Shown: positions 1 through 8,820 of the stretch, piece after piece
Numbering within the stretch: the stretch's first letter is position 1
How the letters are laid out: the number at the start of each line of letters is the position of its first letter
DNA from: CBDCUQ01 sp965222835
GTDB taxonomy: Bacteria > Pseudomonadota > Alphaproteobacteria > Rhizobiales > Hyphomicrobiaceae
Assembly (NCBI GenBank): GCA_965222835.1
Contig: CBDCUQ010000003.1
Coordinates: 1,116,001-1,180,000, forward strand
Length of the DNA: 64,000 nucleotides
Direction: 5' to 3'
The notes under the pieces: generated by a model
Seen by the model: only the letters and a program-made list of their open reading frames with translations
What the model was told of the DNA's origin: nothing
Database searches by the model: none
Made by a program: the position numbers and the translations under genes

Positions 1-591
1 TGACAGAACCTGGATGGCGCGCCGGATCTCTTCATCCCGGCCGATGACGGGATCGAGTTTGCCGGTCGCTGCGACTTCCGTGAGATCGCGTGCGTAGCGT
101 TTCAACGCGTCGTAGGCCTGCTCGGCCGATGCGCTATCGGCGGTGTGGCCTTTGCGAATATCATTGATGGCCGTGTTAAGGCCTTGGGCGGTCACTCCGG
201 CTTCGGCCAAAATGCGTCCGGCTGCCGTGCCCTTTTCCAGGGCGAGCGCCAACAGGAGCCGCTCGGCAGTGACGAATTTGTCGCCGGCCTTGTCAGCCAC
301 CTTTTCCGCCTGATCGAAGATGCGGGCCAATTCAGGCGCCAGATAAAGCTGACCGCTACCCCCGCCTGATACTTTTGGCCGCCGGGCAAGTTCGGTTTCG
401 ACGGCTGTCAAGGCGTCGCGCGCGCGTCCGCCGGACTGGTCGATCAAGCCAGCCGCTAAGCCCTCCTCGTCGTCGAGGAGCACTCTTAGAAGATGCTCGG
501 GGGTGAACTGCTGGTGTCCTTCGCGGAGCGCCAAGCTTTGGGCCGATTGCACGAAGCCCTTTGCGCGGTCGGTGTAGCGCTCAAAATTCAT
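1..591 (-). CDS. clpB: ATP-dependent chaperone ClpB, N-terminal part (cut by window edge)
   Basis: Only the first 197 codons are present; the gene runs off the left edge. ClpB is a cytoplasmic Hsp100 disaggregase that works with DnaK/DnaJ, also encoded in this window, to rescue aggregated proteins. The visible part begins MNFERYTDRAKGFVQ and carries the Clp N-terminal repeat domain (residues about 1-145, with FTPEHLLRVLL and KFVTAERLLLALA). It then enters the linker to the first AAA+ module, with the family signature LDPVIGRDEEIRRAI at the edge. The ATG is the only good start before the conserved N-terminus. The Walker boxes lie outside the window. Identification is secure. Confidence 0.93.
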   Translation of the reverse strand, partial: MNFERYTDRAKGFVQSAQSLALREGHQQFTPEHLLRVLLDDEEGLAAGLIDQSGGRARDALTAVETELARRPKVSGGGSGQLYLAPELARIFDQAEKVADKAGDKFVTAERLLLALALEKGTAAGRILAEAGVTAQGLNTAINDIRKGHTADSASAEQAYDALKRYARDLTEVAATGKLDPVIGRDEEIRRAIQVLS

Positions 592-759
592 ACGTCGTTC
601 CTCCTCAGCACGCCCCTGCCGCCCTCAAGAAGGCACGGAATTGAGCGCCGTCAAACTGGAGTTGTTGTTACCACGGCGCGAACCGGCCCGGCTGGCACCG
701 GCTCTTGCCACCCTCTGCGATATAGGTCTTTCCCACCCGATATAAAGGGGTATCAAGGT

Positions 760-1413
760 TCAACCGCCCCGTGCGGAGGTTTTGGGGACCTTGTAAGCCG
801 GGTGGGCATACCAGGCCCACAAGAGCCGGGCCGCCACGCCGCGCCACGGCCGCCAACGTTCGGCAATCTCTTCGAGCGCATCCGCACCGGGCCGGTCTTT
901 GAGGTCCAGTACGGACTGTACGGCCGACCGCAAAGCGAGATCGCCTGCCGCCCAAGCATCGGCACGCCCCAGACAAAAGAGCGTGTAGATGTTTGCGGTC
1001 CATGGACCGATGCCGTGGATCGCCGTCAGTCGGGCCCGTACCTCGTCTTCCGTTGCGTGCTCCAATCTTCTGAGTGACAATCTCTTGCCGGAGATCGCCT
1101 CCGACAGAGCGACAAGGGTACGGATTTTTGGCGCCGACAGCCCGGCCGCTTTCAGCTCACGGTTTGTCTTTGTCAGGACAACGGCAGGGCGAAACGGCTT
1201 CACAGTGCACGCTGTTCGCCGCCAAATGGCCTCGGCGCTTTTCGCCGACACCTGCTGCGCGACGATAATTTTCGCCAGACCTTTGAAGCCTGGCTCGTTG
1301 CGTCTCAGCGGCGGTTCACCCACGGTCTCGTGAAGGCGGCGCATATGCGGGCAGGCGCGCCGCAGCGCCTTCGTCCCTTTTCGAATGTCCCACTCGCTCA
1401 CGATAACGCGCAT
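760..1413 (-). CDS. DNA-3-methyladenine glycosylase 2 family (HhH-GPD)
   Basis: A 217-residue protein of the AlkA/MAG branch of the HhH-GPD superfamily, predicted to excise alkylated bases in base-excision repair. The helix-hairpin-helix is visible around residues 128-138 (IHGIGPWTANIY). It is followed about 20 residues later by the catalytic aspartate in AAGDLALR, at the position equivalent to AlkA Asp238. KIIVAQQVS near residue 60 is a further family motif. I chose the ATG giving MRVIVSEWDIRKG because the open frame upstream of it has no family similarity. It lies downstream of clpB on the same strand but about 170 bp away, so an operon is not implied. Substrate range cannot be read from sequence. 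Confidence 0.85.
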   Translation of the reverse strand: MRVIVSEWDIRKGTKALRRACPHMRRLHETVGEPPLRRNEPGFKGLAKIIVAQQVSAKSAEAIWRRTACTVKPFRPAVVLTKTNRELKAAGLSAPKIRTLVALSEAISGKRLSLRRLEHATEDEVRARLTAIHGIGPWTANIYTLFCLGRADAWAAGDLALRSAVQSVLDLKDRPGADALEEIAERWRPWRGVAARLLWAWYAHPAYKVPKTSARGG

Positions 1414-1572
1414 CGTCCTCACGCCTTGCCAACCTATACTCTTCGTGGATGGTGTTTCTGTTGAGCGCTGTCCAGTTTTGGCGCCTTCTGGCTTTGCAGG
1501 CGCCGGCATCAAGAGTAAGATCCTGCACGTCTCTTGGAAAGCGGCATCATTTTATTCGGCGAGGGACACACA

Positions 1573-2106
1573 ATGGTACGGAGTGGACTATCAGTGGCCG
1601 CCGGATTGGCGATATTGGCAATCCTGGCGCCCTGCGACAGCGTTGAAGCCCGGAAAAAGCGCTTTACGAACTGGGAAAAAATTACGAACGAACGGTACGG
1701 CTTTCGGATTGCCTATCCCGGCAATGTGTTTTCCAAAGATGGCGGCAGGCGCAGTGAGGAAGGCCGCGTGATCGTTTCGCGGGATGGCAAGTCGAAGCTT
1801 ATTGTCGGCACATTCGAGAACGACAGCGCGACCACACTGGACGAGTATCGCCGGCAGTTGCTTACGGAAAACTATCCGGGCGCCGATATCGACTTTGCTC
1901 CTCGGAAGCGGAAATGGTTCATCATATCCGGTACGCAAGGCAAGGTTCATTTCTATGAGAAGGTGAGCTTCACCTGCGGTGGCCGGTTGATTAACAGCTG
2001 GGCGCTCTACTATCCGGTCAACGAGCGCCGGTACTGGGACCGCGTCGTTGAGGCCATCGCACCGACGTATTCGCCTGGTGCAGGCCGGACCGGGCGCTGT
2101 GATTGA
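1573..2106 (+). CDS. Hypothetical exported protein
   Basis: A 177-residue protein I do not recognise. It starts with a probable Sec signal peptide (MVRSGLSVAAGLAILAILAP, cleavage near SVEA) and continues as a soluble, charged domain with RYGFRIAYPGNVF near residue 45. That phrase resembles the opening of small periplasmic domains of unknown function whose N-terminal motif describes a polypeptide 'fitting into' a strand pair. A single cysteine occurs near SFTCGGR. It is divergent from the glycosylase gene and ends about 60 bp before gluQRS on the same strand. Role unknown; the periplasmic location is inferred from the signal peptide. Confidence 0.7.
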   Translation: MVRSGLSVAAGLAILAILAPCDSVEARKKRFTNWEKITNERYGFRIAYPGNVFSKDGGRRSEEGRVIVSRDGKSKLIVGTFENDSATTLDEYRRQLLTENYPGADIDFAPRKRKWFIISGTQGKVHFYEKVSFTCGGRLINSWALYYPVNERRYWDRVVEAIAPTYSPGAGRTGRCD

Positions 2107-2169
2107 CGGATGGAAGCGCTCTTTGTCGTCTGTTAGCGTCGCCGTTCCAAACGACCTGCTGGATAACGC

Positions 2170-3060
2170 GTGACGCAATCTGACTTCACACCGGTCTTCC
2201 GTTTTGCGCCAAGCCCGAACGGCGCGCTGCACATCGGACATGCTCTTTCCGCACTCGTCAGCTTTGACATGGCGCGGGCGGCGGGTGGCCGCTTTCTTCT
2301 CCGCATCGAAGATATCGATGTTACGCGCTGCCGCGAAGCGTTTGTTGATGGCATTCTTGAGGATTTGACGTGGCTGGGTCTCGATTGGGAAGAGCCTGTC
2401 TTGCGTCAATCTCAGCACTTTGAGGACTACAAAGCGGCTTCACGACGATTGGAGGACATGGGCCTCCTTTATCCGTGTTTTGCGAGCCGCGCAGAGATCG
2501 CGGCGGCCTCATCTGATCCGAACGTGTCGCGCGATCCTGACGGTGCTCCGCTTTATCCCGGTCTACACAAGACACTTTCACCGCAGAACATCGAAGACCG
2601 TAAAGCGCGCGGTGAACCGTTTGCCATGCGGCTCGACATGGATGCTGCGCTGGCTGCCGCCAACACGCTGCTTGGTGGCCAGCCGCTCACCTTTACGGAA
2701 CTCAGCGCCGATGGCTTATCGCGCGAGATTATCGCGGCGCGTCCCGAACAGTGGGGCGACGCGGTGATCCTGCGCAAGGATGTTCCGGCCAGCTATCACC
2801 TCGCGGTCGTCGTGGATGATGCCCGCCAGGGGATCACGCATGTGACCCGCGGGCGTGACCTTTATGCGGCCACGGATCTGCACCGGCTCTTGCAGGTCCT
2901 GCTCGACGCGACCGAGCCGCTCTACCATCATCATCCACTGCTGCTCGATGATGACGGACAGAAACTTTCCAAGAGCAACAACAGCATGTCGCTCTGCAGT
3001 CTGCGCGCAGCCGGTAAGACATCGCAGGATATCCGGCGCATGGTGGGGCTCGCGCGCTAG
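2170..3060 (+). CDS. gluQ: Glutamyl-Q tRNA(Asp) synthetase
   Basis: A 296-residue GluRS paralogue without an anticodon-binding domain. The family attaches glutamate to queuosine at position 34 of tRNA-Asp. Both class I aminoacyl-tRNA synthetase signatures are present: HIGH (near residue 22, in APSPNGALHIGHAL) and KLSKS (near residue 265). The length matches GluQRS (about 290-310) rather than full GluRS (about 470). The chosen start is GTG, in MTQSDFTPVFRFAPSP, directly ahead of the conserved N-terminus. It is convergent with gpsA, with only about 30 bp between them. The usual zinc-ligand cysteines after the first strand bundle are only partly evident (one in YPCFASRAE), so a zinc-free variant is possible. 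Confidence 0.9.
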   Translation: MTQSDFTPVFRFAPSPNGALHIGHALSALVSFDMARAAGGRFLLRIEDIDVTRCREAFVDGILEDLTWLGLDWEEPVLRQSQHFEDYKAASRRLEDMGLLYPCFASRAEIAAASSDPNVSRDPDGAPLYPGLHKTLSPQNIEDRKARGEPFAMRLDMDAALAAANTLLGGQPLTFTELSADGLSREIIAARPEQWGDAVILRKDVPASYHLAVVVDDARQGITHVTRGRDLYAATDLHRLLQVLLDATEPLYHHHPLLLDDDGQKLSKSNNSMSLCSLRAAGKTSQDIRRMVGLAR

Positions 3061-3089
3061 GACGAGCAGCATCTCTGTGGCGAGGAACC

Positions 3090-4085
3090 CTAATCCTCAG
3101 CCTTGAACGGACGTTGCACCAAGCCAGAGATTGCGTCGTCGACGGACAGCTTGCCGTCGAGGATGGTGTGTACCGCTTCGGCGATGGGCATCTCGATGCC
3201 TTTTTCGCTTGCCAGCCGCACCACGGCGGCGGCTGTGAACACACCCTCGGTTACCGCAACGCGCTGGCCGAGCACCTCCTCCAGGCTTTTTCCTTCGCCC
3301 AAGGCGCGTCCGAGGCTCATGTTGCGCGATTGGGTGCTGCCGCAGGTGAGAATCAGATCGCCTAGTCCTGACAAACCGATAAGGGTTTCGGGCCGGGCTC
3401 CCATCGCTTCTCCTAAGCGGCGCAGTTCGGCGAATCCACGGGTGACGAGCGCTGCATGAGCATTGGTCCCCAATCCCTTTCCGTCGACGATTCCGGCGGC
3501 GATCGCCAACACGTTCTTGACGGCACCGCCGATTTCCGCGCCGATGACGTCGCTTGACCAGTAGAGCCGAAAGTGGGTGTGACCCAGCTTTTGCGCGAGC
3601 AACCGTCCCAACTCTTCCTTTTGACAGGCAAGGGTAAGAGCCGCTGGTAGTCCGCGCGCGACCTCGGAGGCAAAGCTCGGGCCCGACAGTACGGCCAGTC
3701 CAGCCTGCGGGATCGTCTCGGCTAAAACCTCACCCATCAATTTTCCGGTTTGACGCTCAATGCCCTTGGCGCAGATAACGAACGGCTGCTCTTCCTTTAT
3801 GCGGGATGCAATCTCGCGGGATATTTCACGGACATGCTGGGCCGGTGCCACCATTAAGATGCAGTCGCATGCCGCGACTTCGGTCAACTCAGACGTAGCC
3901 TGCAATTCGGCAGAGAGCGGAACGCCTGGCAGAAAGGTGCGGTTGACGCGGCGGGTATTGATGTCTTCGACTGTTTGGGGTTCGCGTGCCCAAAGTCGTA
4001 CTTTGCGCCCCGCCGAACAGAGCGTCTGAGCAAGAGCCGTTCCCCAAGCTCCACCGCCGATTACCCCGACGCTGTCAATGTTCAC
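3090..4085 (-). CDS. gpsA: Glycerol-3-phosphate dehydrogenase [NAD(P)+]
   Basis: A 331-residue cytoplasmic enzyme that reduces dihydroxyacetone phosphate to sn-glycerol-3-phosphate, the entry step to phospholipids. The N-terminal Rossmann motif is GGGAWGTALA (residues 10-19). The catalytic-lysine region is IGGAVKNVLAIAAG (near 185-200), and the C-terminal domain contains GLSGLGDLILTC. Length and motifs are full family. It follows tsaD on the same strand with about 50 bp between; tsaD-gpsA pairing is common in alphaproteobacteria. Confidence 0.95.
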   Translation of the reverse strand: MNIDSVGVIGGGAWGTALAQTLCSAGRKVRLWAREPQTVEDINTRRVNRTFLPGVPLSAELQATSELTEVAACDCILMVAPAQHVREISREIASRIKEEQPFVICAKGIERQTGKLMGEVLAETIPQAGLAVLSGPSFASEVARGLPAALTLACQKEELGRLLAQKLGHTHFRLYWSSDVIGAEIGGAVKNVLAIAAGIVDGKGLGTNAHAALVTRGFAELRRLGEAMGARPETLIGLSGLGDLILTCGSTQSRNMSLGRALGEGKSLEEVLGQRVAVTEGVFTAAAVVRLASEKGIEMPIAEAVHTILDGKLSVDDAISGLVQRPFKAED

Positions 4086-4138
4086 GCCTGCCCCCTCTCG
4101 TCTTTATCATTCCAATCTATCATGGGGTGATGATGAGA

Positions 4139-5257
4139 TCACGCCTTGACACCGGCACCAGCGGCCGGTGTGGCATCGGCGTCAAGCGGCCAGCGGGGAT
4201 GGGCCGCGATATCGAGAGGGTCGGTCAAACCCAGGATCAATCGCTCGGCGGCGGCCCAGGCAATCATGGCGCCGTTATCGGTGCAAAGTGCCGCCGGCGG
4301 CACGTGCACGCTGTAGCCGCGTTCTTCGGCCAACTGCTGCAACCGCGCGCGTAGCGCGACGTTGGACGCGACGCCGCCAGCAACCACGAGGTGCCGCCCA
4401 CTCCCGTCTTCAAATACACCATTCGCCGTATTCATCGCTCGTTCTACGCGGTCGGCAACGCAGTCCGAGACCGCTTGCTCGAAGGCAGCACATAGATCCG
4501 AGATATCTTGGTCGCTTAACGGCTGCAGTTCCACGGCGCAGTGACGTAGGGCTGTTTTCAGTCCGGCGAAAGAGAAATGCGGCTCTTCGCGCCCCCGCAT
4601 CGGCCGCGGCAGATCGAAACGCGACGCGTCACCCGAGCGTGCTGCCTTTTCGACCGCGGGTCCGCCTGGAAGTCCCAGCCCCAAGAGCTTTGCTGTTTTG
4701 TCGAATGCTTCGCCCAAGGCGTCATCGATTGTTGTCCCCAAACGCGCATATTGACCCGTGCCACGCACGAGCAGAGTCTGCGTATGTCCGCCGGAAATGA
4801 GGAGCAGAAGATAGGGCGGCCGCAATCCTTCGGTGAGTCCGACGGTGAGCGCGTGCGCCTCCAAGTGGTTGACGGCGACGAACGGTTTGCTGTTGGCGAG
4901 CGCGATAGCTTTGGCCGTCACCAATCCGACGACGAGACCGCCGTTGAGGCCGGGACCGGCCGTCGCGGCAATGGCATCGAGCTGAGACAATATGACTTGT
5001 GCTTCGCTAAGTGCGGTCGCAATAATTTGATCCAGGCACTCGACATGTGCGCGCGCAGCAATTTCGGGCACAATACCGCCATAGGCTCGATGCTCTTCCC
5101 ACTGGGACCGCACCACATTGGCAAGGATCCGGCCATGCCCGTCCGGCTCGCGCAGCACCACGCCCGCAGCGGTTTCGTCGCAGCTCGATTCGATACCGAG
5201 CACGAGAACGGGTTTTCCTGTCGCGTTTGGACGGTGCGGTGCCGATGGCGCGGCCAT
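4139..5257 (-). CDS. tsaD: tRNA N6-adenosine threonylcarbamoyltransferase TsaD
   Basis: A 372-residue member of the Kae1/TsaD family. With TsaB and TsaE it transfers the threonylcarbamoyl group to A37 of ANN-decoding tRNAs. Visible motifs are GIESSCDETAAG near the N-terminus, AYGGIVPEIAARAH, the metal-binding HxExH (NHLEAHAL), the nucleotide loop ISGGHTQ and the C-terminal CTDNGAMIAWA. The start at MAAPSAPHRP is chosen over a longer upstream extension because the conserved core begins soon after it (VLVLGIESSC). That leaves only 37 bp to the divergent hemC start, so the two genes must share a compact promoter region. Confidence 0.95.
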   Translation of the reverse strand: MAAPSAPHRPNATGKPVLVLGIESSCDETAAGVVLREPDGHGRILANVVRSQWEEHRAYGGIVPEIAARAHVECLDQIIATALSEAQVILSQLDAIAATAGPGLNGGLVVGLVTAKAIALANSKPFVAVNHLEAHALTVGLTEGLRPPYLLLLISGGHTQTLLVRGTGQYARLGTTIDDALGEAFDKTAKLLGLGLPGGPAVEKAARSGDASRFDLPRPMRGREEPHFSFAGLKTALRHCAVELQPLSDQDISDLCAAFEQAVSDCVADRVERAMNTANGVFEDGSGRHLVVAGGVASNVALRARLQQLAEERGYSVHVPPAALCTDNGAMIAWAAAERLILGLTDPLDIAAHPRWPLDADATPAAGAGVKA

Positions 5258-5294
5258 TTCCGATATTTGCCTTTCGTGTGCCGGGAGGGCATGA

Positions 5295-6257
5295 ATGGTG
5301 CTTGGCCTAACACCTCGCGAGAAACACTTGCAAGATAAGACCATTCGTATCGGAACGCGGGGCTCGGCCCTGGCCCTTGCTCAGGCGCACGAGGTGCGCG
5401 GGCGTTTGATGGCTGCACATGGCCTGCCAGAGAGCAGCTTTTCCATTGAGATTATCAAGACGACAGGTGATCAGATCCTGGACCGGCCCTTGGCCGATGT
5501 GGGCGGAAAGGGCCTTTTTACGAAAGAGATTGAGGAGGCCCTTGCCGCGGACCGCATTGACCTGGCCGTACACTCGATGAAAGACATGCAGACCCAACTG
5601 CCGGACGGTCTGACCATCGGAGCGATGCTGCCGCGCGAGGACGTTCGCGATGCTTTTGTCAGCGCGAAATATTCCACGCTGGACGGACTCCCGCGGGGGG
5701 CCACTGTTGGGACCTCCTCGCTACGCCGGCAAGCCCAAGTCAAGCGGCTGCGGCCCGACCTCAATGTCGTTGGTTTTCGCGGGAATGTTCAGACGCGGCT
5801 CAAGAAGCTTGGGGATGGTGTTGCGGACGCGACGTTTCTGGCGTGTGCGGGTTTGAAGAGACTGGGGCTTGCCGATCACATCACCGCGGCCATGCCAACT
5901 GATCACATGCTTCCGGCTGTTGCTCAAGGCGCGATTGGGATTGAGATCCGCATCGATAACGACGCGATTGCACAACTGGTTGCGCCGCTCGATAATCCGC
6001 CAACGGCCGTATGCGTGACCGCGGAACGCGCATTTCTCGCCCACCTTGAAGGATCCTGCAGAACGCCCATCGCCGGTCTCGCCGAACTGCATGGCGATCA
6101 ACTCGACTTCCGTGGATTGATCTTGGCGCCCGACGGTCATGCATCACTCAGTGCGGCACAATCCGGTGCTCCGCGTGAGGCGGCTGCGCTCGGAGACTCT
6201 GCGGCGGCCGATGTTCTCGCGCGCGGCGGCGCCTCTCTGATCGGTCGGACAGGTTGA
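5295..6257 (+). CDS. hemC: Porphobilinogen deaminase (hydroxymethylbilane synthase)
   Basis: A 320-residue enzyme condensing four porphobilinogens into hydroxymethylbilane. Visible features are the N-terminal IRIGTRGSALALAQ, the Asp/Lys active-site region IDLAVHSMKDM, arginine-rich substrate-binding GTSSLRRQAQ, and the dipyrromethane-cofactor cysteine in EGSCRTPIAG (about Cys254). A GGGAGGG sequence precedes the ATG. It heads a four-gene tetrapyrrole cluster (hemC-hemD-Mic60-like-hemY), and its TGA overlaps the hemD ATG by one base. Confidence 0.96.
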   Translation: MVLGLTPREKHLQDKTIRIGTRGSALALAQAHEVRGRLMAAHGLPESSFSIEIIKTTGDQILDRPLADVGGKGLFTKEIEEALAADRIDLAVHSMKDMQTQLPDGLTIGAMLPREDVRDAFVSAKYSTLDGLPRGATVGTSSLRRQAQVKRLRPDLNVVGFRGNVQTRLKKLGDGVADATFLACAGLKRLGLADHITAAMPTDHMLPAVAQGAIGIEIRIDNDAIAQLVAPLDNPPTAVCVTAERAFLAHLEGSCRTPIAGLAELHGDQLDFRGLILAPDGHASLSAAQSGAPREAAALGDSAAADVLARGGASLIGRTG

Positions 6258-6988
6258 TGCGCATTTTGGTCACCAGACCCTTAGAGGACTCGAACACGCT
6301 GCGGCAGCGGCTTGAAGGCCTTGGTCACCGGGTCATGGTGGCGCCGATGTTTTCTATCGGGTTTGAAACCGACGCGGCTCTTAATCTCAACGGGGTTCAA
6401 GGCCTCATCGCGACCAGCCGGAACGGGCTCAAGGCCCTTGTAGCGGGCTCTCAGCTTTCGCAAGCAATTTCGCTTCCGCTTTATGCGGTGGGACCCGCAA
6501 CGGCGGAGATGGCGCGCGAATTCGGCTTTAAAAATGTTGTCGTGGGTCCCGGTACGGCCCGGGAGCTCGCCGGTGTCATTGCTGGTTGCGTACGGCCGGA
6601 GGATGGCTCTCTTGTGCATCTCGCGGGCCGGTCGCTTGCCTTCGATATGAAGGGCGCTCTCGAGCAAAAGGGCTTCACAGTACATGTGGAGGTCCTTTAC
6701 CGAACCGTTGAATCCCAGGCCTTCGCACCCGATGTCATCACAGCACTTCGTGAGCGGACGCTTGATGCCGTTATGCTCATGTCGCCAAAGTCGGCGGAGG
6801 TTTTTGCGCGACTTTCGATGGACGCCGGAGTCGCGGAACCGGTCCGAAAGATGGCATTCCTCTGTCTGTCTTCCGAGGTTGCCCGCTGTGTCTCGAGCCT
6901 GGCACCGATTAACCTTATGACCGCCCAGTCGCCCAATTTGGAAGAAATGCTTGCTCTCGTCACACTGTTGGCGGCAAAATCCGCTTAA
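6257..6988 (+). CDS. hemD: Uroporphyrinogen-III synthase
   Basis: A 243-residue HemD-family protein that closes hydroxymethylbilane with ring-D inversion. HemD sequences are poorly conserved; here the recognisable parts are the N-terminal MRILVTRPLEDS, the GLIATSRNGLKAL segment, YAVGPATAEMAREFGF, and the second-domain VEVLYRT and VMLMSPKSAEVF. The ATG shares its first base with the final A of the hemC stop (TGATG), indicating translational coupling. Context makes the assignment firm. Confidence 0.92.
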   Translation: MRILVTRPLEDSNTLRQRLEGLGHRVMVAPMFSIGFETDAALNLNGVQGLIATSRNGLKALVAGSQLSQAISLPLYAVGPATAEMAREFGFKNVVVGPGTARELAGVIAGCVRPEDGSLVHLAGRSLAFDMKGALEQKGFTVHVEVLYRTVESQAFAPDVITALRERTLDAVMLMSPKSAEVFARLSMDAGVAEPVRKMAFLCLSSEVARCVSSLAPINLMTAQSPNLEEMLALVTLLAAKSA

Positions 6989-7106
6989 CACCCGTCCGGG
7001 ATGATGGCGGTACGATCGATTTTTTGCGAACGGCAGAGTGGAGGCCGCATCTGGCGGACATGTTGCTCCGCACCGCTGTTGCGCTCAACGGAGCATTCGA
7101 AATCAC

Positions 7107-8807
7107 ATGACCGATAAGAAGGAAGGCACAAAGGGCGTGCCGCATCCGGCCGAAAGTTCCGACCAAAAGCGGCCCCACGCCACGCTCAATCTGAAAGCAA
7201 CCGAAGTCAAAGCCGAAAAATCAAACAAGACAGAGACAAAGGCTTCAAGTGCTTCGACCGCGGACGCTTCGGCCGACAAGACAGATACCGGGCCTAAACC
7301 GAAAGTCGGCAAGACTGCGGCAGAGGGATCGCGAACCACGGCCGCGTCACAGCATTCTGACAAGAAGAAAGTGTCATCTCAATCGCACGCGCCTGCTAGC
7401 GGCGGGATTTGGACGCACCTCGCCGCCGGGCTCGCCGGTGGTGCGGCTGTGTTGTTTGGCGTCGACTATCTTCCGCAGATGCAAGGCCGTGCAACTGTGG
7501 TCAAAGAAACGCGAACGGCTCTGTCGGATTTGAACCAGCGCGTCGAGACACTGGAGCAGTCTCCGGGTCCCGCTGCGGACACCAAGGCGATCGAGGAGAA
7601 GCTTACCGCCGCGGAAAAGCGCCTTGCCAAACTTGACGAGATTTCGAACTCACTTGGCGGCCTGACAGAGGCGCAGGCGAACCTTCAGCAAGAGGCTACA
7701 TCGCTCTCTGAAAAACTCAATGCGCTGCCGCCGGCGTCTGTGGTCGACGATCGGCTTGCAAAACTCGAAGAGCAACTCGCTACGATCGCAGCGGCTGCCG
7801 GCACAGATCCGGAGGCGGGCGGAATTCAGGGTCTTGCCGCCATTACTGGAAAGATGAGCGATCTCGAGGGCAGCGTCGAAAGCAAGCTCGCAGCCTCGCG
7901 TAAGGAGCTGGCTGAAGAACTGGAACCGCGGATTACGGCGATTGCTGAGGCGAGCGAAGCAGCCCGAACGGGGACGCAACGTATCGATCGCGAGGTTGCT
8001 GATCTGCGATCGGAGGCGGCCCGTCTCTCGCAAAAGATCGAAACGCTCGAAGCGGGCATAAACCGGCTCGGTGGCGTGCAGCAGGTTCTCCAGGAAGAAG
8101 GTGCTTCGCTGGCAAGCGGACTCGATTCCTTGAGGGGCGCTGTTGCACTTCCGGGTGACGTTGCCTCAGCTGTGACGCCCCTTTCCGACAGGCTTACATC
8201 GCTTGAGAGGAACCTTGAGACGCTAGCGCGTACAGAAGATGCGCGGCGGGCAAACGCGGAGCGCGTTGTTATCGCCCTCGAACTGGCTAATTTGAAACGG
8301 GCCGTCGATAGTGGCAAACCCTATGCCAGCGAACTTGCACACGTTAAGAAGACAGCAGGAGAGCGCCTCGATCTCGCTGCGCTTGACCAGCACCAGGACA
8401 CGGGCGTTCCCTCGCTCGCAACTCTGGAGAAGGAATTCAAACCGGTGATACGTGCCGTCATCGATGCCGCCGCTCAGCCTCGGGACGGAGGTCTTCTTGA
8501 CCGTTTCGTCGCGAGCGCGAAGTCGATTGTCAAAGTCCGCAAAGTCCAACACGAAGCCGATGACACCAGTGCGGAAGCCGTTATCGGCCGGATGGAGGAT
8601 GCACTCACAACCGGCCAGCTGGACGAGGTGCTGATCGTCGCCAAGGATATTCCTGCGGGCGCGTCGAACGCTGCCCGCGGTTGGCTTGCCAAAGTTGAAG
8701 CGCGGCATACCGTCAATCGCGCGATTGCCTCTGTCGAGGCCCAAATGAAGTCGTCGCTTTCCGGCAATGACGCGGCGCCTGTTGCGCCTTCTTCGCTACA
8801 GAACTGA
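7107..8807 (+). CDS. Mic60/mitofilin-like inner-membrane protein (COG4223)
   Basis: A 566-residue protein in the position where alphaproteobacteria carry the bacterial homologue of mitochondrial Mic60, between hemD and hemY. Layout: a hydrophilic Lys/Ser/Ala/Thr-rich N-terminal region (about 1-98), one transmembrane segment (about 100-122, in GLAGGAAVLFGVDYL), a long heptad-rich coiled coil (about 130-400), and a C-terminal mitofilin-type helical domain (about 470-555) with RMEDALTTGQLDEVL and ARGWLAKVEARHTV. Family members bend and tether the inner or intracytoplasmic membrane; that role here is an inference from family and neighbourhood. The start is the ATG at MTDKKEG; an upstream in-frame ATG would add residues unlike the family. 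Confidence 0.88.
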   Translation: MTDKKEGTKGVPHPAESSDQKRPHATLNLKATEVKAEKSNKTETKASSASTADASADKTDTGPKPKVGKTAAEGSRTTAASQHSDKKKVSSQSHAPASGGIWTHLAAGLAGGAAVLFGVDYLPQMQGRATVVKETRTALSDLNQRVETLEQSPGPAADTKAIEEKLTAAEKRLAKLDEISNSLGGLTEAQANLQQEATSLSEKLNALPPASVVDDRLAKLEEQLATIAAAAGTDPEAGGIQGLAAITGKMSDLEGSVESKLAASRKELAEELEPRITAIAEASEAARTGTQRIDREVADLRSEAARLSQKIETLEAGINRLGGVQQVLQEEGASLASGLDSLRGAVALPGDVASAVTPLSDRLTSLERNLETLARTEDARRANAERVVIALELANLKRAVDSGKPYASELAHVKKTAGERLDLAALDQHQDTGVPSLATLEKEFKPVIRAVIDAAAQPRDGGLLDRFVASAKSIVKVRKVQHEADDTSAEAVIGRMEDALTTGQLDEVLIVAKDIPAGASNAARGWLAKVEARHTVNRAIASVEAQMKSSLSGNDAAPVAPSSLQN

Positions 8808-8820
8808 GGTCCAAGTCCGC

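Noticed and set aside
592..759. A heat-shock promoter for clpB
   Set aside because: CCTTGAT and CCTATAT are present on the minus strand, but their spacing (26 bp) does not fit an RpoH or sigma-70 promoter.
1591..2418. A 275-codon minus-strand frame across the exported protein and gluQRS start
   Set aside because: It overlaps the conserved HIGH region of gluQRS and is Arg/Pro-rich shadow sequence typical of high-GC DNA.
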